DNA from: a virus
Strand: one strand, 5' to 3'
Virus record (IMG/VR): IMGVR_UViG_3300035564_000051
Location: 1-61,895 of that record
DNA length: 61,895 nt
This document shows, piece after piece, positions 34,151-41,400 of this stretch. Both the position numbers and the translations under genes were made by a program. Every line of letters begins with the position of its first letter. Within the stretch, counting starts at the first letter, position 1. Under the pieces are notes generated by a model. The model worked only from the letters and a program-made list of their open reading frames with translations, made no database searches and had not been told where the DNA came from.

Positions 34151-34318
34151 ATGGAAGCAATGAAACGCGCAGAAGAATTCGTTAAAAAATACCCCGAACT
34201 GTTCACTCGGCACGTACCCCGAGAACTCATAACCACTCGGCTTGCGATCCTGATTTTGGAAGCAGAGCGCGATGAAGTCAAGGCCGGAAGAAAAATGATT
34301 CAGGGGGTGAAAGTATGA
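34151..34318 (+). CDS. 55-aa helical protein
   Basis: ATG at 34151 preceded by AAGGAGG. All-helical acidic/basic peptide (MEAMKRAEEFVKKYPELF, then RLAILILEAERDEVKAG). It ends in an ATGA overlap with the next gene. The function is unknown. Confidence 0.5.
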   Translation: MEAMKRAEEFVKKYPELFTRHVPRELITTRLAILILEAERDEVKAGRKMIQGVKV

Positions 34319-34527
34319 CCTTCCGCGAGAGAATAGACTCATTTCCCGAACCACATAGGTCTCAGATGCTTGCTAACGCGAGCGAGGAAGTTCTGAAGTC
34401 TGAGGACAACAAACACACTGATGCGGGAATAGTTGCATCTGCTTTCAAGTGGGATGATTCACCGGAGATGTATGATTACTGGAGATCATTCTACCGAGAG
34501 CTTGACAAGAAGGAGAAGCCGCTATGA
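34315..34527 (+). CDS. Small helical protein
   Basis: 70 aa between two ATGA overlaps. Helical and acidic with an aromatic C-terminus (FKWDDSPEMYDYWRSFYREL). No family recognised. Confidence 0.5.
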   Translation: MTFRERIDSFPEPHRSQMLANASEEVLKSEDNKHTDAGIVASAFKWDDSPEMYDYWRSFYRELDKKEKPL

Positions 34528-34724
34528 ACCGGCGAGGATTCTTTGGAGGACTGGCAGCATTACCGCTCGCGCTGAAAAATCAAGCCACAGAGGACAAAAC
34601 TATAACAGTCGAGCCGATTGAAGGTCACGAAATCTACGCAGGCGATATGCTGATGGTAACACAAACAGATGATCGGAAACTGAGAGCTTTCCCTGTGTTC
34701 TCTGCCGCAAAGGAAAAACCATGA
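34524..34724 (+). CDS. Small protein with a twin-arginine signal peptide
   Basis: 66 aa. The N-terminus MNRRGFFGGLAALPLALKNQ has the Tat pattern R-R-x-F-F followed by a short, weakly hydrophobic Ala/Leu stretch. The remaining 46 residues are a small beta-like domain (IEGHEIYAGDMLMVTQTDDR...). If real, the protein would be exported folded. No Cys or metal motif is visible. The function is unknown. Confidence 0.55.
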   Translation: MNRRGFFGGLAALPLALKNQATEDKTITVEPIEGHEIYAGDMLMVTQTDDRKLRAFPVFSAAKEKP

Positions 34725-35185
34725 GTGCCACAGAGATTGACGCGCGGCTCCGACCCCTATTCGATGAGATTCAAAAAGCCCGTACATGGGGAGTTACACA
34801 CGATCAGCTCGCAGATACCTTCGAGCGCGCCATAGGACGGACTGACTTCGAGAGATTCCTTGAGACGCGGAAGAACGCCAAACTTCAACCGGGCAACCTG
34901 AGAGAAAAGCGCAAGCACTATTCGCCATCCTACAAACAGAAACTCTATGACCATCAAGGCGGTGCGTGTCCCTGGTGTCCCGAACCCTTATTCATTCCAG
35001 CCAAGAGAAACGAGGTCGATCACATTAACGTGAACCTTCCGCCGGAAGAATATGAGACAAGGAAGAATCATTGTTTGGCTCACCCGAAATGCAATCGGTC
35101 AAAGAACGCAACGTCATTGGCCGATCTGTCTAAGCGAACCGGGATCACGATGGTAGAAATTCTCTCGAAGGGATTAGAAGCATGA
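34721..35185 (+). CDS. HNH endonuclease
   Basis: 154 aa. The HNH core is YDHQGGACPWCPEPL (C-x2-C), NEVDHINVNLP (the D-H of the beta-beta-alpha metal finger) and CLAHPKCNRSKNAT (C-N-x-x-K-x). It is preceded by a helical N-terminus with a DNA-binding feel (VTHDQLADTFERAIGRTD). Free-standing HNH proteins in phages are homing nucleases or packaging-associated nickases. Here the neighbours are accessory genes, not terminase. Confidence 0.75.
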   Translation: MSATEIDARLRPLFDEIQKARTWGVTHDQLADTFERAIGRTDFERFLETRKNAKLQPGNLREKRKHYSPSYKQKLYDHQGGACPWCPEPLFIPAKRNEVDHINVNLPPEEYETRKNHCLAHPKCNRSKNATSLADLSKRTGITMVEILSKGLEA

Positions 35186-35361
35186 AGCGAATAAGCACGA
35201 AGAGCGCGTCGGGGCCAGCCGTGTCAAAGTGTCAATGTCCAAAAGAAGAAATGAAGTTTTGGACTTTTCGCAAGTCTGACGGCAAACCGATCTATCTTTG
35301 CAACAAGCACAATACATCGCGCGTACTGGATATTCCAATCACTGAGGTCAAGCGTGACTAA
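35182..35361 (+). CDS. 59-aa zinc-ribbon-like peptide
   Basis: ATG 35182 overlaps the HNH gene stop. Cys pair CQC (residues about 17-19) with a later C-N-K-H (LCNKHN) suggests a small zinc site. Basic ends (MKRISTKSAS; EVKRD). It overlaps the next frame by 8 bp. The function is unknown. Confidence 0.45.
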   Translation: MKRISTKSASGPAVSKCQCPKEEMKFWTFRKSDGKPIYLCNKHNTSRVLDIPITEVKRD

Positions 35362-35470
35362 GACCAGCAGAATGTTCCTTACCATTGCGATCATCTTAGC
35401 CATTGCAGAGACTTTAAGGCGCGTAAAGAGAGCATTTGGGCCAAGAGAGGACGATCAATGGTGGATATGA
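35354..35470 (+). CDS. 38-aa membrane peptide
   Basis: GTG 35354 start; one hydrophobic span (MFLTIAIILAIAETL) then a basic and aromatic tail (RRVKRAFGPREDDQWWI). It overlaps both neighbours (8 and 13 bp). Supported only by its hydrophobic core and the overlaps. Confidence 0.35.
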   Translation: MTKTSRMFLTIAIILAIAETLRRVKRAFGPREDDQWWI

Positions 35471-35796
35471 GCACATACTTAAACTCTGACCCGCGCCAGC
35501 TCAACATTTTCCATTTGGCCACCGAAACACGCGATGAGTCCTACCATGCAATGATAAAGGATCTCACCAACCGACAAAAGTCAGTTTATGACATTCTTTG
35601 TAGGGGGGATAGGTGCAATGAAGAGATTGCGGCAGCCCTAGGCTGGCCAATCAATAGGGTAACTGGAAGGGTGTATGAACTCAGAGGATTATCGAAGTCG
35701 CACCCGATGGACCCTCCGAGAGTATTTTCAGCCGGAAAAGAGATTAGACCCGGTACAAACAGGCGCGTAGAAGTCTGGACTGTTAAGAAACCATAA
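35458..35796 (+). CDS. Winged-helix DNA-binding protein
   Basis: 112 aa from ATG 35458 with AAGAGAGG upstream. LTNRQKSVYDILCRGDRCNEEIAAALGWPINRVTGRVYELRG (about 35-78) has the spacing of a winged-helix/MarR-like HTH: helix, 'N-E-E-I-A-A-A-L', recognition helix, then wing residues KSHPM...RRVEVWTV. Likely a transcriptional regulator or DNA-binding accessory. Confidence 0.55.
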   Translation: MVDMSTYLNSDPRQLNIFHLATETRDESYHAMIKDLTNRQKSVYDILCRGDRCNEEIAAALGWPINRVTGRVYELRGLSKSHPMDPPRVFSAGKEIRPGTNRRVEVWTVKKP

Positions 35797-35808
35797 GGAG
35801 TTCACCCC

Positions 35809-35862
35809 ATGATCCAAGTACTTACCGGCGATGCCTTGGAAGTGAAAGGACAAGGGAAATGA
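35809..35862 (+). other. 17-codon mini-ORF resembling a DNA methyltransferase N-terminus
   Basis: AAGGAG precedes ATG 35809. The product MIQVLTGDALEVKGQGK opens like many phage/bacterial DNA methyltransferases ('..GDaLevL..') and then stops, overlapping the ATG of the next gene. It is either a decayed methyltransferase start or a translational leader. Confidence 0.35.
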
Positions 35863-36677
35863 AAACTTCAATCGAATGGACTGATGCAACGTGGAATCCA
35901 GTCACAGGATGCACGAAGGTCTCTCCCGGATGTAAGAATTGCTATGCGGAAGCGATTGCGCTTCGCCTGTGGGGTCGTCGGAAGTTCACCGACGTTCGAC
36001 TTGAATCTGCGCGCCTCAAATATCCGCTTCATTGGCGCAAACCGCGAATGGTTTTCGTGAACTCAATGAGTGACCTATTCCACCCAGACGTTCCATTCGA
36101 TTTTGTGGACGCGGTTTTCGAGACGATCTGCACCGCCAAGCATCACACCTATCAAATTCTCACCAAGCGGGGCGCGCGCATGAGAGAATACTTTGACCTG
36201 ATGAACAAGAACGCCTTCATCCCGGAAAATGTTTTGATTGGTGTTTCGTGCGAGAACCGCGAAATGGCGACCTTACGAATACCACAACTTCAAGACATTG
36301 ATCTTGCGCGGCGATTCATCAGCTTCGAGCCGCTCCTTGAGGACGCGGGCGAACTTGACCTCACGGGAATCGAATGGGTAATCATTGGAGGCGAATCTGG
36401 CCCGAACGCGAGACCCTTCAATATCGAATGGGCGCGCAACATTATCCGGCAATGCAAGGCCGCGAAAATCCCGGTATTTATGAAACAGGTGGGATCGAAT
36501 CCAGATGTTTACGACATAACGACGACGCGGCAAGGTGATACTGTTCGCATCAGAGAAAAGCGCGCGCGCTTGAAATCTCGCAAGGGTTCCGACCCATCTG
36601 AATGGCCAAAAGATTTGAGAGTGCGCGAATATCCTTCCCTTGCCTCAATCAATCCTCTTTTTTCAAAGGACCCATAA
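35859..36677 (+). CDS. DUF5131 (phage Gp37/Gp68 family) protein
   Basis: 272 aa. The N-terminus MKTSIEWTDATWNPVTGCTKV with SPGCKNCYAE is diagnostic of the family: a radical-SAM-like C-x(6)-C-x2-C cluster, with the order WNP..GC....GC.NCYA. Also present are MVFVNSMSDLFHPDVP, TKRGARM, IGVSCEN and VIIGGESGPNARP. The cysteine set suggests a 4Fe-4S cluster. Its biochemical role is not established, although it is frequent in phages and mobile elements. Confidence 0.88.
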   Translation: MKTSIEWTDATWNPVTGCTKVSPGCKNCYAEAIALRLWGRRKFTDVRLESARLKYPLHWRKPRMVFVNSMSDLFHPDVPFDFVDAVFETICTAKHHTYQILTKRGARMREYFDLMNKNAFIPENVLIGVSCENREMATLRIPQLQDIDLARRFISFEPLLEDAGELDLTGIEWVIIGGESGPNARPFNIEWARNIIRQCKAAKIPVFMKQVGSNPDVYDITTTRQGDTVRIREKRARLKSRKGSDPSEWPKDLRVREYPSLASINPLFSKDP

Positions 36678-36719
36678 CCAAATGACACAGAGAGAGCACC
36701 CCTCACTATTGGAGGCACA

Positions 36720-36974
36720 ATGAGCGAACAAACCTTACTTGAAAAAGCGAAATCATTCAAGCCGCCAGTTAATTCTCACGAAAAATTCAGCGACGAATAC
36801 GTTGAGTTGGCTGTGGCTTTTTTGAATGGCGAAGTAAGTAACTCTCAAGTGAAGCGTGCCATCGACAAGGAGAGGGCGGGGTCAAGTTATATTTACAGAA
36901 TCGGAATCGCTATTCGCACCGCTATTGCCGACGGTAGGCTCGAACCGATAACATTCAAACGGGAGGCCAAATGA
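36720..36974 (+). CDS. Small hypothetical protein
   Basis: 84 aa with GGAGG before ATG 36720. Helical (EQTLLEKAKSFKPPV; DEYVELAVAFLNGEVSNSQVKRAIDKERAG), the middle resembling a helix-turn-helix (LNGEVSNSQVKRAI). It overlaps the coiled-coil gene that starts the boundary-repeat array. The function is unknown. Confidence 0.45.
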   Translation: MSEQTLLEKAKSFKPPVNSHEKFSDEYVELAVAFLNGEVSNSQVKRAIDKERAGSSYIYRIGIAIRTAIADGRLEPITFKREAK

Positions 36975-37498
36975 GCGACCCTGAAATTCTCACCGAGGAA
37001 AAGCTGGACGAAATCTTAGCCGATCATCCACACCCCGAATCAGTAGCGCGAGACTATGTAGTCCACGAACTGATATTCAACATTCGGGAGGCGAGGAAAG
37101 AATTAGCGAAGGTAAGGGAAGAACACGCTGTTGTCATTCAGAATATCAACGACAACTGGCAAGGGCTTTACAATGCGAGAATTGAACAGGCAAACGCCCA
37201 ACTCTCTCAGGCAAAGGCAGAGGTGGAGAGACTTCAATCAATTACCCTTCACGATACAGGTCGTGTAGTAGATGCAGAAGCGAAGGTTGTTGCGCTTGAG
37301 GTCGATGTTGCCACCCTTCGCCGTGACTTGTCAGAGGCGTATGAGGCAATTAGGAAATCGCAAGCTGTTCTTGCGGGATGGATTGTTCCCGATAGCATTG
37401 TGACTGACGCTGAAGCTCTGGACAAACTACTCGGAATCCTCGATGACAAGAAACTTGTAGCGTTTCTCACCGCACAGAAAGCGAGGGATGGGGAATGA
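36971..37498 (+). CDS. Coiled-coil protein, array member 1
   Basis: 175 aa, ATGA start overlap. A long charged coil (about 40-135) includes LSEAYEAIRKSQ, shared with the genes at 37844 and 39044. It ends AFLTAQKARDGE, a C-terminus shared with three other array genes. The gene finishes inside a repeated boundary sequence that also carries the next gene's ribosome site. The function is unknown; it looks like a mosaic of recombined segments. Confidence 0.55.
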   Translation: MSDPEILTEEKLDEILADHPHPESVARDYVVHELIFNIREARKELAKVREEHAVVIQNINDNWQGLYNARIEQANAQLSQAKAEVERLQSITLHDTGRVVDAEAKVVALEVDVATLRRDLSEAYEAIRKSQAVLAGWIVPDSIVTDAEALDKLLGILDDKKLVAFLTAQKARDGE

Positions 37499-37659
37499 CA
37501 AGCCGAATAGTGGCACTGATTGCACTTATTCTGATGATTCATGGATGGTTGATAGAAAGCACTCCGATGATGGTTGATGGTGTGGTTGCTACATTCATAT
37601 CAATCTTCATTCGTGGCATTGAAGAAACTCGGAAAAAGAAAGCGAGGGATGGGAAATGA
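37495..37659 (+). CDS. 54-aa membrane protein, array member 2
   Basis: ATG 37495 lies in the boundary repeat. One hydrophobic stretch (MTSRIVALIALILMIHGWLI) and a second weaker one (VVATFISIFIRG) are followed by a basic end ETRKKKARDGK, whose last residues match the shared array C-terminus. This gene therefore seems to have been inserted between two boundary repeats. Confidence 0.5.
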   Translation: MTSRIVALIALILMIHGWLIESTPMMVDGVVATFISIFIRGIEETRKKKARDGK

Positions 37660-37847
37660 CACCGAAAGAACGAAAACAAGTAAGGTCGCTCATCAAGGTG
37701 TATGATGGTTACATCGAATTGCTCAACGCTGAACTTGAGGAAATTATTGTGCTTGCGACTTTGCACGGGTGGAAAAGTCACCGATACGAGGACGGCTTGA
37801 AAATGCGGAATCGAATCGCAGAACTGAAAAGGAGCATTTCACAATGA
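37656..37847 (+). CDS. 63-aa helical protein, array member 3
   Basis: Starts MTPKERKQVRSLIKVYDGYI within a boundary repeat (the MTPKE start is shared). It is helical throughout (NAELEEIIVLATLHGW; DGLKMRNRIAELKRSISQ). It lacks the KARDG ending, so its downstream boundary differs. It overlaps the next ATG. The function is unknown. Confidence 0.5.
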   Translation: MTPKERKQVRSLIKVYDGYIELLNAELEEIIVLATLHGWKSHRYEDGLKMRNRIAELKRSISQ

Positions 37848-38398
37848 CCGCGAAAGAACTGAGAGAACAAATAACTGACGAGGTTCAGCGGGAGTTTTCA
37901 ATCAATGCCGAAGGGTGGAAGTTGGAAGGAGTCTATACTCGCACCGTCGGAAACAAAACTGTTCAAGCCGTTCCATCGGCACACGATACGAAACGGTTGC
38001 GTAATGCGGTGATTGAAGCCCGTCTATCTGCTCGCCAGCTTGAGTCCCTTCTGTCCGACTCACAGAAAGAGGTGGCGAAGGCAGAGAAGGGATGGACAGA
38101 GGAACGCAACCACGCCGAAGATTCAGAGTTGCAACTATTCGGCATCTCTCGAAAACTCAACATTGAGGGTAGCATTAAGAACTGGCAGACTTCAATCTAC
38201 AAGGCAATCGCTGACCTTCAGAAACAGTTGTCAGAGGCGTATGAGGCGATAAGGGAAGATTGGCCTATTTGGATAGGTCAAACACCATTGGCTTATTCGT
38301 GCTCCAGATGCAGGGCGTTTGGGGAGACCAAAGAAAACTTTCCTCACAAGCCCACCTGCATCGTTCTCACCGCACAGAAAGCGAGGGATGGGAAATGA
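37844..38398 (+). CDS. Coiled-coil protein, array member 4
   Basis: 184 aa from ATG 37844. Begins MTAKELREQITDE, a variant of the shared array start. Central LSARQLESLLSDSQKEVAKAEK and LSEAYEAIREDW are shared with the genes at 39044 and 36971. A CxxC zinc-like pair (SCSRCRAFG) and a later Cys precede the shared ending LTAQKARDGK. This protein combines almost every repeated segment of the array. The function is unknown. Confidence 0.55.
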   Translation: MTAKELREQITDEVQREFSINAEGWKLEGVYTRTVGNKTVQAVPSAHDTKRLRNAVIEARLSARQLESLLSDSQKEVAKAEKGWTEERNHAEDSELQLFGISRKLNIEGSIKNWQTSIYKAIADLQKQLSEAYEAIREDWPIWIGQTPLAYSCSRCRAFGETKENFPHKPTCIVLTAQKARDGK

Positions 38399-38679
38399 AA
38401 CCATTGATTATGCCAATTCAGCGAACAAGGGAACAGAAAGAGGCCGGCTGTCCGCAATTTATCCCTTTTGCAAACATCGACACATATGAAATTCGCAAAC
38501 AAGCCCTTGCTAATCACGACCAAACATTGGAGAGGCTGGCTGAACGTGTAGGAATGAGTCCACAAGAGATGTATGCGATGGCTCACGGGATTCGTGGTAG
38601 GGATACTGAAAAGATTCTGATGGCAACGGCAATTCAATGGTTGATTCTCACCGCACAGAAAGCGAGGGATGGGGAATGA
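38395..38679 (+). CDS. HTH-like protein, array member 5
   Basis: 94 aa from ATG 38395, where the previous boundary repeat ends. TLERLAERVGMSPQEMYAMAHGIR (about 47-70) reads as a helix-turn-helix of the Cro/XRE kind. The protein ends QWLILTAQKARDGE, the shared array C-terminus, at a boundary repeat. Confidence 0.5.
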   Translation: MKPLIMPIQRTREQKEAGCPQFIPFANIDTYEIRKQALANHDQTLERLAERVGMSPQEMYAMAHGIRGRDTEKILMATAIQWLILTAQKARDGE

Positions 38680-38705
38680 CACCGAAAGAACTGAGAGAAC
38701 AATGA
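38676..38705 (+). pseudogene. Nine-codon remnant of an array gene start
   Basis: The boundary repeat's start MTPKELREQ is followed at once by TGA that overlaps the next ATG (38702). It therefore keeps the array start sequence but has lost its body, as expected if a different gene was joined behind it by recombination. Confidence 0.6.
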
Positions 38706-38917
38706 CAATTCTCTGCGATAGATGTGGCAAGCCGATGGAGATTGATGAAAACCAGCCGACGGACTTCGGAGGCAATCCCTGTACTTTCGGGGAATACGTT
38801 GCTCTTGCGAAGAACAATGAGTGTGTTTGGATTTGTTGCCAACCATGCTGTGATGCAATGCCCGACGCTGGACACTTTTTTGAAACGGGAAACTTCACCG
38901 CCATTCCATTGAACTAA
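38702..38917 (+). CDS. Small Cys-rich zinc-finger-like protein
   Basis: 71 aa from ATG 38702. TILCDRCGKPM gives a C-x2-C knuckle, with ICCQPCCDAMPDAGHFF as the second cluster. The frame extends upstream, but the remnant stop/start overlap marks the start. Probably a metal-binding accessory protein. Confidence 0.55.
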   Translation: MTILCDRCGKPMEIDENQPTDFGGNPCTFGEYVALAKNNECVWICCQPCCDAMPDAGHFFETGNFTAIPLN

Positions 38918-38931
38918 CGAGGGAAAGCCAA

Positions 38932-39054
38932 ATGAATCTACTTTTGCCAATACAGGCAATCATTGGTGTCATCATTGGCATCTTGGTAATCAACGGATTT
39001 GCCCAACTGGTTGTCAATTTTTTAATTAAGGAGAAACAACACCATGAATGCTGA
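38932..39054 (+). CDS. 40-aa membrane peptide
   Basis: ATG 38932 with GAGGGAAAG upstream. MNLLLPIQ is followed by one long hydrophobic helix (AIIGVIIGILVINGFAQLVV) and a charged end (KEKQHHEC). It overlaps the next gene by 11 bp. Confidence 0.5.
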   Translation: MNLLLPIQAIIGVIIGILVINGFAQLVVNFLIKEKQHHEC

Positions 39055-39511
39055 TGAATTAAGACAGCAATATGCTGACGAAACGAAGAGATGGTTACTT
39101 AATCACGATGCTGAAATGCCCTATCCCCAGTGGCTTGAGTCCCTTCTGTCTGACTCGCAGAAAGAGGTGGAGAGACTGACGAAAATCACTGACGACTATC
39201 CCGACTACGTCAAGGGTCTGCAAACAGATTTGTATGTGTTGAACGCTTCTAACGTTGCGTTGAGGTCAACATATCTTGGCGTGGCAAAAGAAAGCGATTC
39301 CCTTCGCCAATCCTTGCAGGAAGCCAGAGAAGCGATAGAATGGTGCGAGTCTCACAAGTCTCTGATTCTGGATGCAGAGAATAATCCTGTCGCAATTGAA
39401 GTGAAAGTGCCGGTGAGCGATTTTATTCATGGATTTGTCGATGCAATTAAACTCCAACGCTCCACAGAGAAAGGAGAGAAAGATGAAACTTCCAACGAAG
39501 AAAGACATTGA
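39044..39511 (+). CDS. Coiled-coil protein, array member 6
   Basis: 155 aa with AAGGAG upstream. MNADELRQQYADETKRW is a diverged form of the array start. It contains PQWLESLLSDSQKEVERL and LRQSLQEAREAIEWC, related to the genes at 37844 and 36971. The C-terminal half differs (IEVKVPVSDFIHGFVDAIKL). It lacks the KARDG end. Likely a paralogue that diverged before the boundary repeats homogenised. The function is unknown. Confidence 0.55.
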   Translation: MNADELRQQYADETKRWLLNHDAEMPYPQWLESLLSDSQKEVERLTKITDDYPDYVKGLQTDLYVLNASNVALRSTYLGVAKESDSLRQSLQEAREAIEWCESHKSLILDAENNPVAIEVKVPVSDFIHGFVDAIKLQRSTEKGEKDETSNEERH

Positions 39512-39776
39512 GGCGATGAGGGTCGCGACACTTGAAAAGGCTAAGAACGCTACGCTTTCAGACAAGGCATTGATGGTTATTGACTCACTTCTCTCTGAGT
39601 GTGACGATGGGCGCGAAAATTCGCTCCTGAATAAAATCTATCGCATCGCGCATGGTTGTAGTCCGTTCACAAGTTGCTACAATGTTCACGGCGACTGGCG
39701 AAAAGAAACACTCATCGAATATGAAAACATCATTGCTGAATTGGAATCTTCCACCTCCAAGGAGACAGAGGGATGA
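39483..39776 (+). CDS. Small helical protein
   Basis: 97 aa from ATG 39483, preceded by AAAGGAGAG. Helical with a Cys-containing middle (IAHGCSPFTSCYNVHGDW). It overlaps the previous and next genes. No family is recognised. Confidence 0.5.
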   Translation: MKLPTKKDIEAMRVATLEKAKNATLSDKALMVIDSLLSECDDGRENSLLNKIYRIAHGCSPFTSCYNVHGDWRKETLIEYENIIAELESSTSKETEG

Positions 39777-40015
39777 ACGGTCAACAAGATGGTGAGAAAA
39801 TCAAATGTCCCAAATGTGGGCATTGGTATTATCAGATAATGAAACGGGAGTACGGTGGCGGTCCGTCTATCTTCGTGCAATGTATGGCCTTCGGGTGTGC
39901 ATGGAGTACCGGCCAATATGAAACGCTGGAAGGGGCAATGGAAGAATTTCGCACCGGCCGCAAACCTCAAACCAGATGGCAACGCATCAAGAGTATTTTT
40001 TCCCCACCCCAATAG
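39773..40015 (+). CDS. Lar-like zinc-ribbon protein
   Basis: 80 aa. IKCPKCGHWYYQI...VQCMAFGCAWSTGQYET gives a C-x2-C...C-x4-C ribbon whose layout resembles restriction-alleviation (Lar-type) proteins: CP.CG....., then C..C/G...., then a helix (LEGAMEEFRT). If it is Lar-like, it would modulate a host restriction enzyme, near the phage's own DNA methyltransferase. Resemblance only. Confidence 0.55.
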   Translation: MNGQQDGEKIKCPKCGHWYYQIMKREYGGGPSIFVQCMAFGCAWSTGQYETLEGAMEEFRTGRKPQTRWQRIKSIFSPPQ

Positions 40016-40027
40016 GAGAGAGACAGA

Positions 40028-40408
40028 ATGAACGAACTGAATAGACACATTAACATTATGGCGGGGCATTTCTTCTCTGCTATGAGTCAAGCGAACTTAG
40101 GAGAGATGGACGTCGCTAACAGTTATGCCGAAGAAGCCAAGAAGGAACTTGAATTGGTTAAGTCCCTTTCCACCCCTGCGCCAGATTGGGACGGTGGAAA
40201 AGAAGAATGTGGTGGGGGTTTGCACTTCTCACCGCGTCCGTCGGCAGCATTAGCCTTTGACAATCTCGCAACAAGGTTTATTGCCTGTCCGGTACTGCTC
40301 AAAGAAATCAAGGTTCACTCAAACGCGACTTACCCTGAAAAGGTGAAAGCCCCGCGAGTCTATAAACCATGCTATGAAGTGGACATTGACGGAAACAAAA
40401 AAGCCTGA
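40028..40408 (+). CDS. Hypothetical protein with CGGGLHFS domain
   Basis: 126 aa. The N-terminal helix is acidic (NRHINIMAGHFFSAMSQANLG). The C-terminal half, ECGGGLHFSPRPSAALAF...RFIACPVLLKEI, resembles a small domain found in phage proteins in which 'CGGGLH' is conserved. Its function is unknown. Confidence 0.45.
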   Translation: MNELNRHINIMAGHFFSAMSQANLGEMDVANSYAEEAKKELELVKSLSTPAPDWDGGKEECGGGLHFSPRPSAALAFDNLATRFIACPVLLKEIKVHSNATYPEKVKAPRVYKPCYEVDIDGNKKA

Positions 40409-40421
40409 TGGAGTTATTCAC

Positions 40422-40463
40422 ATGATCTACTCAGGAATTACTCTCTACTGCGGGGGAAAATGA
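40422..40463 (+). other. 13-codon mini-ORF resembling a methyltransferase start
   Basis: ATG 40422 gives MIYSGITLYCGGK and stops in an ATGA overlap with the DNA methyltransferase gene. 'ITLYCGD' is how many DNA methyltransferases start, so it is either a leftover of another methyltransferase or a leader peptide for the real one. Confidence 0.35.
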
Positions 40464-41305
40464 ACGAGCGCGGTCCTAAAAAGTTGCAGCACGTTCTCAT
40501 CAATGACCATTTCCAGAACTATAAGCCGTATCAGATTCCAAAGGCGCAGTTGGTTATCGCTGACATTCCGTACAACGTGGGGAAGAACGCCTATGGTTCT
40601 AATCCAGCTTGGTATGTTGACGGCGACAATGCAAACGGGGAAAGCAATTTGGCGGGTACGGAGTTCTTCGACACTGACAAGGATTTTAGATTGTCCGAGT
40701 TCCTTCATTTCTGTTCAACGATGTTGGTCAAGGAGCCGAAGGAGCGAGGGCGCGCCCCGGCGATGATTGTGTTTTGTGAGTTCGAGCAACAGTTTGAATT
40801 GATCGAAAAGGCGAAGCCATACGGTTTGAACGGGTATATCAATCTTGTTTTCCGCAAGAACTTCTCGGCGCAAGTTCTCAAGGCTAATATGCGGATCGTT
40901 GGCAACTGTGAGTATGGGCTTGTTCTGTACCGAGACAAACTACCGAAGTTCAACAACGATGGGAAAATGGTATTCAACTGCTTCGATGTAGAACGCGACA
41001 ACAAAACCCCGAAGATTCACCCGACGCAAAAGTCTGTACCGCTTCTCGAAACGCTGATAAAGATTTTCACAGATGAGGGCGACGTTGTTATCGACCCCGT
41101 TGCAGGAAGCGGTACAACGCTCTTAGCCGCAATCAACACAGGGCGAAGCGCGTACGGCTTCGAGATCAAAAAGAACTTCCACGCCGCCGCACAACAACTC
41201 ATAAGCGATCGACTTCTCGCCCTTGAGGAAATCAAGAAATATGGATTCGCGAAAACCGAAATGGGAAAAGAACACGCGTCATTATTCGATAAATACGAAG
41301 TTTAA
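40460..41305 (+). CDS. DNA adenine/cytosine-N4 methyltransferase
   Basis: 281 aa. LVIADIPYNVG is the DPPY-type catalytic motif IV (here D-I-P-Y), and KIHPTQKSVPLLETLIK with DVVIDPVAGSGTTLLAAINTGR (motif I, FxGxG type) comes after it. The catalytic motif before motif I is the beta-class order. It would methylate adenine N6 or cytosine N4 in host or phage DNA, protecting phage DNA from restriction. No cognate nuclease is adjacent, so it is an orphan. Confidence 0.88.
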   Translation: MNERGPKKLQHVLINDHFQNYKPYQIPKAQLVIADIPYNVGKNAYGSNPAWYVDGDNANGESNLAGTEFFDTDKDFRLSEFLHFCSTMLVKEPKERGRAPAMIVFCEFEQQFELIEKAKPYGLNGYINLVFRKNFSAQVLKANMRIVGNCEYGLVLYRDKLPKFNNDGKMVFNCFDVERDNKTPKIHPTQKSVPLLETLIKIFTDEGDVVIDPVAGSGTTLLAAINTGRSAYGFEIKKNFHAAAQQLISDRLLALEEIKKYGFAKTEMGKEHASLFDKYEV

Positions 41306-41400
41306 TCCTTTCCCTCACTTGGAGTTGAAATTCAAATGAATGTTGCACCAATGGGTACCTTTTACCGAATATGGACACCAAGAGCAAGGAACAGAGAGGG

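Larger units (their letters stand above)
37464..38701 (+). repeat. Recurrent gene-boundary repeat
   Basis: Near-identical copies lie at 37464-37499, 37636-37671 (left part degenerate), 38364-38398 and 38645-38701. The unit encodes the C-terminus LTAQKARDG(E/K), carries the ribosome site GAGGGATGGG-A within the last codons, overlaps the stop with the next ATG (ATGA) and often continues into MTPKELREQ. The right arm (aaagaactgagagaacaa) also recurs at 37850-37867 as the start of another gene. Each copy joins one gene's end to the next gene's start. Confidence 0.85.
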
